Source: CAIKZZ01 sp035604595 (lineage in GTDB: Bacteria; Pseudomonadota; Gammaproteobacteria; Steroidobacterales; Steroidobacteraceae). Taken from it: a DNA stretch of 54,951 nt. The stretch spans positions 1 through 54,951 of the forward strand of contig DATNIE010000027.1 of NCBI GenBank assembly GCA_035604595.1, given 5' to 3'. This document shows, piece after piece, positions 47,396 to 54,845 of the stretch (position 1 is its first letter; each line of letters starts with the position of its first letter). The notes under the pieces were generated by a model. That model saw only the letters and a list, made by a program, of their open reading frames with translations. It did not search any database and was not told where the DNA came from. Both the position numbers and the translations under genes were made by a program.

Positions 47396-48223
47396 TCACT
47401 CGCGCGCGGCGCGTTCGATCTCGGCCTTGTGCGTACGCAGGCATTTGCGGACCTCGACCACGCCCGGGCGCCCGGCGATGCGGGCGATCGCCTCGGCGAG
47501 CTCGTGCCACTCGCGGCCCCACTTGATGAGGCGCACGGCGTCGGCGATGACCTGGGACTCGCTGCTTCCGGGAAGAACCGGCTTTGGATGCTTGCCGGAT
47601 CCGGCGCGAGCGTCGCGTTTGGCGGCGGGTCGCGCGGTGGCCGGTGACCCCGCGGCTGTTGCCGGCGGTGCCGACGGTGCCGGCGGGGGCTGCTTCGCGG
47701 GCCGCGAGGGCGGCGGGGGTGGCGCACTGGGCACCGGGGCAGCGACGGGTGGCGCGGCCGCGGCGACGGGCGGCGCAGACTGGGCCGGGACGACGGGCAT
47801 CGGCATCTCGCGCGTCGGCTCGATCAGCGCGCGTGTCTGGGTCGAGGTCGACCCCGACTTCAACGGGCGCAGCGTCGACTGGGTATTGCCGAGAACCTCC
47901 GGGTTCTCGCGTTCGGGCTCGGCGAGCGGGATGAAGCGCTCGATGTTCTGCGCACCGACCAGGTTCGCGACGAACGCCATCAGCTCGAGCGCCTCGGCAA
48001 AGCCAGCGTCGCCGCTCGCCATGCGCGATTCGAGGTGACGCTTGAGCTCCCGGGCGCGGGACTGGGCTAGGTCGAGGACCCAGCGCACCGGGCGTTGGTG
48101 CCGGGGCCACGGCTGCACCTGCCAGTAGGCCTCGTCGGTCAAGGCCGTGTACTTCAGATGCAGCTCGAGGCTCTGAAGCCACTTGTCCAGAAGTTCCAGG
48201 ACGCGCTGCTCGGCCGGGTTCAT
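47396..48223 (-). CDS. Hypothetical protein with Pro/Ala-rich linker
   Basis: 275 residues. The N-terminal ~100 residues look helical (PAEQRVLELLDKWLQSLELH, WVLDLAQSRARELKRHLESR, LELMAFVANLVGAQNIERFI). A ~105-residue low-complexity Pro/Ala/Ser linker follows. The C-terminal ~50 residues (QVIADAVRLIKWGREWHELA, then VEVRKCLRTHKAEIERA) form a separate small domain. No signal peptide or transmembrane helix is visible, so it is probably cytoplasmic. No family was recognised. It looks real because both ends are non-repetitive and well charged. Confidence 0.7.
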   Translation of the reverse strand: MNPAEQRVLELLDKWLQSLELHLKYTALTDEAYWQVQPWPRHQRPVRWVLDLAQSRARELKRHLESRMASGDAGFAEALELMAFVANLVGAQNIERFIPLAEPERENPEVLGNTQSTLRPLKSGSTSTQTRALIEPTREMPMPVVPAQSAPPVAAAAPPVAAPVPSAPPPPPSRPAKQPPPAPSAPPATAAGSPATARPAAKRDARAGSGKHPKPVLPGSSESQVIADAVRLIKWGREWHELAEAIARIAGRPGVVEVRKCLRTHKAEIERAARE

Positions 48224-48289
48224 GTCGCGGGCCCGCCCCTTTAGACGATCACCGGCACCCTAGCCAAAACGCGACGCAACCGCTACCGA

Positions 48290-48661
48290 TCAGTGCCCGG
48301 CGACGAAAATGGCCACGGCGCTGCCAATACCGACAAACCACAGGACGGTGCGCAGCCACGCGAGGTCGGCAAGGTACGCGGCAAGGTAGGCGATTCGCGC
48401 CGCAACAAACAGGAGCGCCAGCAGATCCACCCGGGCCTGTGCCGCGCCGGTCAGGTGCGCCACGACGACTGCGGCCGCGAACAGCGGAAACGCCTCGAAT
48501 CCGTTCAGCTGCGCGGCGTTGGCCCGCGCCCGCCAACCGGTCTGGTCGGCGAGCCAGGCCCGCGGATTGTTATTGTCAAAGCGGCGGCCGCCCTTGGCCG
48601 CAATCGTGCCCGCGTACGGCAGAAGGCCGGCCACCAACACGCACCAGAAAGCGGTCGTCAT
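48290..48661 (-). CDS. MAPEG family membrane protein
   Basis: 123 residues with four hydrophobic helices (TTAFWCVLVAGLLPYAGTIA, FPLFAAAVVVAHLTGAAQ, LLALLFVAARIAYLAAYL and TVLWFVGIGSAVAIFVAG). NAQLNGFEAFPLFAAA and the AARIAYLAAYLADLAWLR region are typical of the MAPEG family (relatives of glutathione transferases). ATG 48661; sequence further upstream in frame is unsupported. The cellular role is unknown. Confidence 0.82.
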   Translation of the reverse strand: MTTAFWCVLVAGLLPYAGTIAAKGGRRFDNNNPRAWLADQTGWRARANAAQLNGFEAFPLFAAAVVVAHLTGAAQARVDLLALLFVAARIAYLAAYLADLAWLRTVLWFVGIGSAVAIFVAGH

Positions 48662-48694
48662 GGTCAGGTCTCCGTCAGGTTGACTGGAATAAGT

Positions 48695-48714
48695 CTGCGC
48701 CCAAAGAGGCGCAG
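48695..48714 (-). other. Short hairpin in the leader of the MAPEG gene
   Basis: CTGCGCC and GGCGCAG pair perfectly (7 base pairs) around a 6-base loop, about 35-55 bases before the MAPEG ATG on the minus strand. No T run follows, so it is not a standard terminator. It may be a leader structure or chance. Confidence 0.25.
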
Positions 48715-48884
48715 CCGATACTGGCCCGGCGGCAGCCGCGCGACCTCGGCACCGGACCGGCTTTCGTACACGGGCCGCGCAGCGGCGACGAGGCTGCCGC
48801 GACGGGCCCGAACTTCGCAGGCTGACTCCAATCGGCGACGCTACTCGCGCGTGCAGGCGCAGGGCCTGATCACGCATGCCGCGA

Positions 48885-50585
48885 TCAACGCTGTGCGGCA
48901 GGGCGATAGCCCGGTCCGCGCAGGACCTTGCCGGGTCGCGCGCCGGTCGCGACACCATCGGCAATGACAGGTACGCCGTTCACCAGTACCCACTGCATCC
49001 CGACGGCGAGCTGATGGGGCGAGCTGAACGTCGAGCGGTCCGTGACCGTATCGGGGTCGAACACAACGAGGTCGGCCCACAGTCCTTCCTTCACAACTCC
49101 GCGGTCCGCGAGGCGCATCCGGCCAGCCGGTAATCCGGTGAACTTGCGGATCGCCTCCTCGAGCGTCAGCCGATGCTCTTCTCTGACGTACTTGCGCAGG
49201 ATGCGTGGGAAAGCGCCATATGCCCTTGGATGCGGGTGCTCATCGGCGAGCCGGCCTTCGGGCGCCGTGCCCGAGCTGTCGTTGTCGACCGAGGTCCAGG
49301 GCTGGACGAGGGCAAGCGCAATGTCATCCTCGTCCATTCCGAATACCGCGCACTTGGTGAAACCGTGGTCCTCGACCAGGATGTCGAGCAGCGTCTCGAG
49401 CGGGTCCGCGCCACGCGCGACAGCGATGGCTGCGATCGTCTGGCCCTGCAGCGGGCGCAGCGCCGGGTTCTTGACGACGCCGACCACGATCGACTCGGGC
49501 CCGGCAATCTCGGACCACTCGTTGTCCCACGCATCGGTCGGGGTTTCCATGTCGTCGCGGATGCGGGCGCGCAGGGCCGGGTCCTGGAGGCGCTCGAGCA
49601 GCTTCGCCGTGCCGCCGTCGTGCGCCCACGGCGGCACGAAGGCCGACATGCTGTTGAACCAGGCGGAGTAAGCGTAGGTGTCGGCGGCGATGTCGAGGCC
49701 GCTGGCACGGGCCGCCTCGATGCGCGCGACGATCTCGGGCATCCGGCCCCAGTTGCTCTTACCGGCAATCTTGAGGTGCCAGATCTCCACCGCAACGTGC
49801 GCTTCACGCGCAATCCGAAACGTCTCGTCGAGCGCTGCGCCGATTGCGTCGCCCTCGGAGCGCATGTGCGTCGCGTAGATACCGCCGTAGCGCGCGGCCT
49901 CCGAGGCGAGTGCGATGAGCTCCTCAGTGCTCGCATACGGTGCGGGCGCGTACTCGAGCGAGGTCGAGAGGCCCATCGCCCCCTGTCGCATCGCTTCGCG
50001 CACGATGGTTCGCATGCGTGCGAGCTCGGCAGGCGACGCCGGCCGGTTCTCGCCGCCGATCACAATCTCGCGGACCGTGGTCGCACCGACGTAGGAGGCG
50101 AGGTTGATGCCGATCCCGTGGCGCTCGAGCCGCGCGAAGTACTCACCGAGCGTCTGCCAGTCGGCCGTGAGCCCGTAATGCTCGAGCGCCGGGCCGGCCT
50201 CGACGCGCGCATGCCCGGTCAGGGGTCCCGGAGAGGTCCCCTCGCCGGTGATCTCGGTCGTGATGCCCTGGAAGATCTTTGACGGGACGCGCGGGTCGAC
50301 CAGAATCGTGTACTGAGATTGCCCGAGCATGTCGATGAAGCCCGGTGCGACGACTCTGCCGCCGGCATCGATGCGGCGCTTCGCCGGGGCACTGTCGAGC
50401 TTTCCGATCGCAGCAATCCGCCCGGCCCGGATGCCGACATCGGCCGCGTACCACGGCGAGCCGGTGCCATCGATGACGCGTCCGTTTGCGATGATCAGGT
50501 CGAATGCAGGCGCAGCGACCGCAGTCGCGGTCGCGCCGACGAGCACCGCGCTCAAGGTGAGGCGTCGGACGATTCGGTCGATCAC
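48885..50585 (-). CDS. N-acyl-D-amino-acid deacylase-like amidohydrolase, exported
   Basis: 566 residues from GTG 50585, preceded by GGGAGAAGG. Signal peptide IDRIVRRLTLSAVLVGATAT cleaved near AVAAPA at ~24, so periplasmic. An amidohydrolase fold begins at FDLIIANGRVIDGTGSPWYA, and the family's YATHMRSEGDAIGAALDE, IWHLKIAGKSNWGRM and C-terminal ADLVVFDPDTVTDRSTF are visible. The usual early metal motif (FIDxHxH) is replaced by GFIDMLGQSQ, so metal binding must differ or be reduced. An Asp/Glu-rich stretch with a late EEHRLTLEEAIRKFTGLPAG is typical of D-aminoacylases. Confidence 0.87.
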   Translation of the reverse strand: MIDRIVRRLTLSAVLVGATATAVAAPAFDLIIANGRVIDGTGSPWYAADVGIRAGRIAAIGKLDSAPAKRRIDAGGRVVAPGFIDMLGQSQYTILVDPRVPSKIFQGITTEITGEGTSPGPLTGHARVEAGPALEHYGLTADWQTLGEYFARLERHGIGINLASYVGATTVREIVIGGENRPASPAELARMRTIVREAMRQGAMGLSTSLEYAPAPYASTEELIALASEAARYGGIYATHMRSEGDAIGAALDETFRIAREAHVAVEIWHLKIAGKSNWGRMPEIVARIEAARASGLDIAADTYAYSAWFNSMSAFVPPWAHDGGTAKLLERLQDPALRARIRDDMETPTDAWDNEWSEIAGPESIVVGVVKNPALRPLQGQTIAAIAVARGADPLETLLDILVEDHGFTKCAVFGMDEDDIALALVQPWTSVDNDSSGTAPEGRLADEHPHPRAYGAFPRILRKYVREEHRLTLEEAIRKFTGLPAGRMRLADRGVVKEGLWADLVVFDPDTVTDRSTFSSPHQLAVGMQWVLVNGVPVIADGVATGARPGKVLRGPGYRPAAQR

Positions 50586-51076
50586 GGTGCCTTCTCCCGT
50601 TGTGGCCAGGAGCACCCCACGCGGGCTACCGCCGGGACCGCCGGGAGCGTCGCGGGCGGTCGTCGGCGCCGAACTCGCGGCGCGGGCAACCGGCATTCCG
50701 GGAATGGGTGGGTGCGGCTCGCGACGGTCATCCTAGGGGCTGCAGCGGTCGGCCTGCAAGGTCCGAGGCTGCGCCGCGGGTGATCGCGAAGCGGATGGGG
50801 CGTGGCGCGGACCAGAGCGCGGCCACAGCGACGAGAATTCCACAGCAGTGCAACGCCGGCCGAATGACAAGACACAGCGCGGCACAGCCCATGACCGACG
50901 CGGATACGGCAGCGCGCTGGGCCATGGCTGCGAGTGCTACCAGATTTCCACGATGTGCTGGTTGTAACTGCGGATTGCGGATACGGGGCAGGAGCCTATC
51001 GTTCCATATCGGTGGAAAAGGCGCCGCATCGATCCCGGTGCGCATAGCGCCGACGATGGGAACAAGGAGTGAGGTC
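50586..51076. other. Intergenic region with no supported gene
   Basis: 491 bases between the divergent amidohydrolase and UrcA genes. It holds the ribosome site of the amidohydrolase at its left end and AAGGAGTGAGG for the UrcA gene at its right end. Open frames crossing it are low-complexity. A 65-codon minus-strand frame (50728-50925) with hydrophobic stretches is the only mild candidate and is not called. Confidence 0.6.
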
Positions 51077-51466
51077 ATGAGAAAGATACTGATCGGAACC
51101 GCGGTCGGAGTGCTCGCGTCCGCGTTGCTCTGCGGTGTTGCAACTGCCCAGACGGAGGTCTCTGTCCAGGCGACGCGCATCATGAGTGCAGAGACTGTTG
51201 GGCGTACGACGAGCGGCATACCAATTGTCGACGTGACGCTCTCTTACACTGTGAGCCTCAAGGGCCTCGATCTCGCGATGGCCGCGGGGTCTGCCGCGGC
51301 CGAGAAACGCGTCAATGACGCAGCCATGGCCGCGTGCAAGGAGATCGGTCGCAGCTATCCGGACGCAACGCCGGGCGATGCGGCGTGCGCGAAGATGGCG
51401 GCGGACAAGGCGATGGTGAAGCTGCACCAGATGGTTGCTGATGCAGGCAAGGCGCACGCCAAATAG
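51077..51466 (+). CDS. UrcA family exported protein
   Basis: 129 residues. Signal peptide RKILIGTAVGVLASALLCGV with cleavage after ATAQ-like residues at ~25. The UrcA pattern is VDVTLSYTVSLKGLDLAMAA, then AAEKRVNDAAMAACKEIG and GDAACAKMAADKAMVKLHQM, with two conserved cysteines that may pair. The family is frequent in Steroidobacteraceae-like and sphingomonad bacteria and has no known function. A strong ribosome site (AAGGAGTGAGG) precedes the ATG and a terminator follows the stop. Confidence 0.87.
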   Translation: MRKILIGTAVGVLASALLCGVATAQTEVSVQATRIMSAETVGRTTSGIPIVDVTLSYTVSLKGLDLAMAAGSAAAEKRVNDAAMAACKEIGRSYPDATPGDAACAKMAADKAMVKLHQMVADAGKAHAK

Positions 51467-51506
51467 GACGCTGGCAATCGCTGCCTTCTGTGGAGCGAGC
51501 GGATCG

Positions 51507-51532
51507 AAACCCCAGCTCGGCGCCGGGGTTTT
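51507..51532 (+). terminator. Rho-independent terminator after the UrcA gene
   Basis: AAACCCC (51507-51513) pairs with GGGGTTT (51525-51531) around a GC-rich loop, and the right arm runs into a T run. It lies 40 bases after the UrcA stop. Confidence 0.7.
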
Positions 51533-51689
51533 GTTCGCCGCTTGAGTTCTCCGCACTCGCGGCCTGTGCACGCGCCGGGCCACCGTCTGAACCGTCGCAG
51601 CGAACGCTGCGGGCGTTGTTTGGCTCGCGCATCCAGCGTTGCGCGCGGCCGCGGCCCGATGTTGCCTGAGGCGAGAAAGGCATCGCATC

Positions 51690-51935
51690 ATGCTCGGATA
51701 TGATTCGACGTTCATCTATGCCGCCGCCGGCGGAGCGATCGCTGTTGTTGTCGCCTGGGTAATTTGGATATCTGCGCGCCTCGCGGCACTAGAGCGCGCG
51801 GTTCATGCGATTGCAGACAACACCAGTGCGTTGCGCGACATTCTTGCGCACCTTGAGTCCATCGACCGCAGCACGTCACTGCTCGGTGGAATCCGCGGAG
51901 TGTTTGGTTCGAAGGATCACAAGAAAGCTAGATGA
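51690..51935 (+). CDS. Small membrane protein
   Basis: 81 residues, one N-terminal hydrophobic helix (IYAAAGGAIAVVVAWVIWIS), then a charged helical tail (LAALERAVHAIADNTSALRD) and a basic end (GVFGSKDHKKAR). No family was recognised; the shape suggests a single-pass inner-membrane protein with a cytoplasmic helical tail. The ATG has an AGAAAGG site about 7 bases upstream. It follows the UrcA terminator, so it is a separate unit. Confidence 0.6.
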   Translation: MLGYDSTFIYAAAGGAIAVVVAWVIWISARLAALERAVHAIADNTSALRDILAHLESIDRSTSLLGGIRGVFGSKDHKKAR

Positions 51936-52041
51936 CCGGGGCCGGAGCGGCATCGGCCTCGCGCATCGCGTCCGGTTTTCCGCCAGACGCTAACCGTAAA
52001 GTCCGGCGCCAGCAGGGGATTTCCGAAAACACGCGCCTGCG

Positions 52042-53229
52042 TCAGGCTGCTTCCCGCAGCCACGTGCGCAGCCGTGCATACACGTCGGGGCGATTCAGCA
52101 GTTCAAGGTGTCCCATTCCGTAGCCGATCCATTGGCGGTTGCGCGCAATCGCCAACGATTGCGAGGCATCGGAATGTCGACCGAGCGCACTGTCGAGCGG
52201 CACGAGCCCGTCTCCGACCAGACGCTCACTCAGCGTGCTACGCCGCGTTCCGATGAGCGCGGCGGCCGCATAGCATTTCACGCCGGCGGGCAGCGGCACG
52301 AACTCGTGGGCACCGGTAGTGATGCTGCCATGGCGCAAGTCGGTGATGCCGGCGCTGCGCATCTTGCCGATGCGTGTGAGCGGCGCCGAATACGGGCTTA
52401 ATTCCAGCGTCGAATCCAGCCAGTGACCGCTGCGTTCGAGCGGCGCGCCATGGTGTGGCGTGCCGAGAAAGACGAGTTTGCGAACGCGCTCTGGCCAGAG
52501 GTGCCCCGCTTCGCGAGCGTAGTGCACGGCGCTGCGCGCGACGAGGCCGCCCATGCTGTGCCCGATCATCGTCACGTCCTTCACCGGCTGCGGCCAATGC
52601 GCGATCAGCGGCTCGAGCGCCTCAGCCAATGTGCGCCCGTTGCTCGCGACGTGCAGGCCACTGTTGTAACGCAGGTAGAGCGGCGTGTATCCGAGCTCCT
52701 CGGCGAGTGCCGCTCCGTGGTCGTGGCCCTCGCGGGCCCATTGCCGGTCGTTCAGGCACAGGCCGTGCAAGAGTAGGAGCAGTTTGGCGGTCGGCGCCGC
52801 ATCCGGTTCGCCGCTCCACACGCTCGCCGGATCCGCCACATCGACCTCGCGCCCGCGATGACGCAGGCTCATCTCGATCGCGAGTGGGTTGGCGGTGCGG
52901 ACGAGATAGTCGCCGTATACGCCGTTTACCGCGGCCAGAAACGCGTCGTGCGCCGGCGTGGTCTCGCCTTCCGGTAGCAACGGCACGAGCGCCGCGAGAC
53001 CGGCATCGATGCCCCGGCCGACGAGGCGAAGGCCGCCGCCGATGCCACGGTAGACGAGGCCGGTGATGCCGCGCGTTGGCTCGGGCGGCGAGGGGCCATT
53101 CGGCCCGGCTCGCCGCTGAATGGTGCTGTGCATTCTCTCGACGATTTCCGCGGCCCCGGCGGTCGCATCGAAGGCCATGCGAGTCGCGCCCCGCAGGAAC
53201 AACAGGTGGGTACTGTTTGGTCTCGGCAT
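52042..53229 (-). CDS. Alpha/beta hydrolase, lipase/PGAP1-like
   Basis: 395 residues. The nucleophile elbow is GHSMGG with Ser225 in TMIGHSMGGLVARSAVHYAR, the oxyanion segment is LLLLHGLCLNDRQW, and a catalytic Asp (VGDGLVPLDSALG) and His (GMGHLELLNRPDVY) follow. FLGTPHHGAPLER is typical of PGAP1/lipase-class hydrolases. No signal peptide is evident. It begins 17 bases after the NadS-type regulator gene on the same strand, so they probably form an operon. Confidence 0.88.
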   Translation of the reverse strand: MPRPNSTHLLFLRGATRMAFDATAGAAEIVERMHSTIQRRAGPNGPSPPEPTRGITGLVYRGIGGGLRLVGRGIDAGLAALVPLLPEGETTPAHDAFLAAVNGVYGDYLVRTANPLAIEMSLRHRGREVDVADPASVWSGEPDAAPTAKLLLLLHGLCLNDRQWAREGHDHGAALAEELGYTPLYLRYNSGLHVASNGRTLAEALEPLIAHWPQPVKDVTMIGHSMGGLVARSAVHYAREAGHLWPERVRKLVFLGTPHHGAPLERSGHWLDSTLELSPYSAPLTRIGKMRSAGITDLRHGSITTGAHEFVPLPAGVKCYAAAALIGTRRSTLSERLVGDGLVPLDSALGRHSDASQSLAIARNRQWIGYGMGHLELLNRPDVYARLRTWLREAA

Positions 53230-53246
53230 GCCACGATCCTCCAGCG

Positions 53247-53546
53247 TCAGTCGCTCAGTGCTTTGATGACGGCGACAGGATTGTTGTGGATCGCACGCAG
53301 TAGCGCGCGCGCGGCTCCGGTGGGCTCACGCCGACCCTGTTCCCAGTTGCGCAGCGTTGATGCTTCGATCGACAGCAATTCGGCAAACTTGGCCTGGCTG
53401 AGTCCGGTCGAGGCCCGGATCTTGCGGACATCCACGGTGCTTTCGGTCCTCGCCCGGCGCAGGCCGAGCCTTGCCAGGCGATCGTGCCGGCGCTGGCGCA
53501 TCCAGCGGACAGTCTCAAGCAGGTTCTCGAAGGCTTCCTGGTCCAT
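53247..53546 (-). CDS. NadS/HigA-like helix-turn-helix regulator
   Basis: 99 residues from ATG 53546. The C-terminal HTH reads VRKIRASTGLSQAKFAELLS, then ASTLRNWEQGRREPTGAARA, the hallmark of NadS antitoxins of HigB/RelE-type modules. No toxin gene is adjacent: upstream is a promoter region, and downstream (17 bases) is an alpha/beta hydrolase. Two palindromic sites at 53595-53626, 49-80 bases before the start, fit autoregulation. Confidence 0.85.
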   Translation of the reverse strand: MDQEAFENLLETVRWMRQRRHDRLARLGLRRARTESTVDVRKIRASTGLSQAKFAELLSIEASTLRNWEQGRREPTGAARALLRAIHNNPVAVIKALSD

Positions 53547-53594
53547 TGCCGCCGCTCGTCCACGTCGGAGCAAACCCCGGATTTCGCCCGACTG

Positions 53595-53609
53595 TACGCC
53601 GCTGGCGTA
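53595..53609. promoter_or_regulatory. Candidate operator 1 of the NadS-type regulator
   Basis: TACGCCGCTGGCGTA is a perfect inverted repeat with 6-base arms and a 3-base centre. A near-identical site lies 17 bases away (centre to centre). The position, 49 bases upstream of the regulator start, fits autorepression. Confidence 0.6.
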
Positions 53610-53611
53610 TG

Positions 53612-53626
53612 TACGTCAATGGCGTA
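53612..53626. promoter_or_regulatory. Candidate operator 2 of the NadS-type regulator
   Basis: TACGTCAATGGCGTA matches operator 1 with one mismatch between arms (TACGTC against GGCGTA). The two sites lie 2 bases apart and could be filled cooperatively by HTH dimers. Confidence 0.55.
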
Positions 53627-53778
53627 TAACGAGGCTTCGGCGCATAGCGAGGAGGCCGTGATTCACGCCAGTGAGTGTGACGCCCGTCGCATACATAATC
53701 GTGCGCTGCTGTCGGAATTCTTTACAGCTTTGTACTGCAGCTCGGGCCGGCTTTCGAGCTCCAGAGTTTTAAAGGCCT

Positions 53779-53795
53779 GTAAATCAGCAATTTAC
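53779..53795. promoter_or_regulatory. 17-base palindrome upstream of the sigma-54 promoter
   Basis: GTAAATCAGCAATTTAC has perfect 6-base arms around 5 bases. It lies 17 bases before the -24 element, closer than most enhancer sites of sigma-54 activators, but could be part of a binding region for such an activator. A weaker TTTACA-containing stretch occurs at 53721-53726. Confidence 0.45.
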
Positions 53796-53811
53796 GGGGA
53801 AAGCGTGTGCG

Positions 53812-53828
53812 CGGCACGATTGTTGCTT
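53812..53828 (+). promoter_or_regulatory. Sigma-54 (RpoN) promoter for the PEP-CTERM gene
   Basis: GGCAC at 53813-53817 and TTGCT at 53823-53827 give GG-N10-GC, the exact spacing of -24/-12 promoters. It is 44 bases before the ATG. PEP-CTERM genes in some bacteria are controlled by RpoN with the PrsK/PrsR system, so the match fits the gene class. Neither rpoN nor prsR is in this window. Confidence 0.7.
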
Positions 53829-53871
53829 GTATGAATGTGCAGTCGCTAGTACTTGTTTGAAGGAATTCAAC

Positions 53872-54405
53872 ATGACGTCCTGGTTCACCCGAGTTCTGAG
53901 CGCGCTCGCCCTTTTGCTGATGGGCGCGGCGGCGAGCGTCGCTGGCACGCTCACATGGGACTTCAGTTACACGGACACGGCTACTGGGGGCTCGGTAGTC
54001 TCGGCGTCCGGCGTCCTGACGACCAGCGACACGCTGGACTCGTTGGGTGGCTACGACATACTCGCGATCTCCGGCACGCGAAACCTTGATTCGATCACGG
54101 GCCTTGCTGGACCGGCCGGCACGGCACAGACGCTCTCAACCGACGGGGCGGTCTATTTCGACAACGTCCTCTATCAGTCCGCCCCACAGGTCGACTACTG
54201 GGGCCTTTACTTTTCGACGGCGCCGACTGGAGATTTCAACGTGTACTCCGTTGGCGATGTGTACTACGAGTATTCGGATTTCGGAAATGTGCCCGGGACC
54301 CAAGTCGACTTCTCGGCCACCGAAGTGCCGGAGCCCGCTACGCTCGGGCTGCTCGGGCTCGGACTCGGAGCTGTTGGTTTGATGAGGCGGCGCAAGACCG
54401 CCTGA
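53872..54405 (+). CDS. PEP-CTERM sorting domain protein
   Basis: 177 residues. Signal peptide TSWFTRVLSALALLLMGAAA, cleavage near SVAG at ~24. The mature part is rich in Ser, Thr, Gly, Asp and Tyr and low in Lys/Cys, typical of secreted PEP-CTERM proteins. The C-terminal signal is VPEPATLGLLGLGLGAVGLM followed by RRRKTA. An exosortase would cut at this signal; none is encoded in the window. AGGA lies 8-11 bases before the ATG. A sigma-54 promoter precedes and a strong terminator follows, so it is a single-gene transcript. Confidence 0.92.
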   Translation: MTSWFTRVLSALALLLMGAAASVAGTLTWDFSYTDTATGGSVVSASGVLTTSDTLDSLGGYDILAISGTRNLDSITGLAGPAGTAQTLSTDGAVYFDNVLYQSAPQVDYWGLYFSTAPTGDFNVYSVGDVYYEYSDFGNVPGTQVDFSATEVPEPATLGLLGLGLGAVGLMRRRKTA

Positions 54406-54430
54406 GCGACACGCTCGATAGGCATTCACG

Positions 54431-54457
54431 CCCCGGCCACGCGCCGGGGTTTTTTTC
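54431..54457 (+). terminator. Rho-independent terminator after the PEP-CTERM gene
   Basis: CCCCGGC (54431-54437) and GCCGGGG (54443-54449) pair perfectly around CACGC, followed by eight T. It lies 25 bases after the stop. Confidence 0.9.
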
Positions 54458-54593
54458 TGTATGCGCCGACACTCCAGGTCGCGCCACCGCAGACTGAGCC
54501 TGTCGGTAGCGCACGCACGCGTTGACCCTGGCCGACTGCACCGACAATGATGCGCGGATGCTTGAGCCAAACTAGGTGGTTACCTGTACCGCC

Positions 54594-54619
54594 GCCTGTC
54601 TTGGGCAAGATAGACAGGC
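54594..54619. repeat. Inverted repeat, GCCTGTC / GACAGGC
   Basis: Seven-base perfect arms around a 12-base loop, without a T run. It lies in the gene-poor space between the terminator and the last small frame. It could be a binding site or part of a small element; no second copy was seen. Confidence 0.3.
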
Positions 54620-54653
54620 CGTTACTCGAAGGCTACGACCGACGGGAAGTCCT

Positions 54654-54845
54654 ATGTCAGGTTCGGACCCGCAGGATGTGTATCAGGAACCTTGCCGAGC
54701 ACGGAAAAAACACTCTTGGGTGTTTGCGGGTTGCGTTATTGCCTTCGTGATTTGCTTTGGGGAAGCCGTCAATCGAGGGCCGATTGCTGGGTGGCCTTGG
54801 CTCGTGGGAGCATTGGCGGCATGTTCGGAGACCTGTGGTCGCTGA
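54654..54845 (+). CDS. Possible small membrane protein
   Basis: A 63-codon frame from ATG 54654, preceded by GGGAAG. The middle is hydrophobic (HSWVFAGCVIAFVICFGEAV, then GPIAGWPWLVGALAAC), consistent with one or two membrane segments, and the N terminus is charged. No family was recognised. The region is short, with base composition unlike the rest, so the call is weak. Confidence 0.35.
   Translation: MSGSDPQDVYQEPCRARKKHSWVFAGCVIAFVICFGEAVNRGPIAGWPWLVGALAACSETCGR

Larger units (their letters stand above)
53627..53871. other. Promoter region between the regulator and the PEP-CTERM gene
   Basis: With the operators this forms a 325-base gene-free space (53547-53871), notably richer in A and T than the rest of the window. 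It contains a 17-base palindrome (53779-53795) and a sigma-54-type promoter (53812-53828) directed at the PEP-CTERM gene. No coding region is supported. Confidence 0.6.

Noticed and set aside
50728..50925. 65-codon minus-strand frame with hydrophobic stretches between the amidohydrolase and UrcA genes
   Set aside because: No clear ribosome site and no recognisable family; could be chance in a gene-free region.
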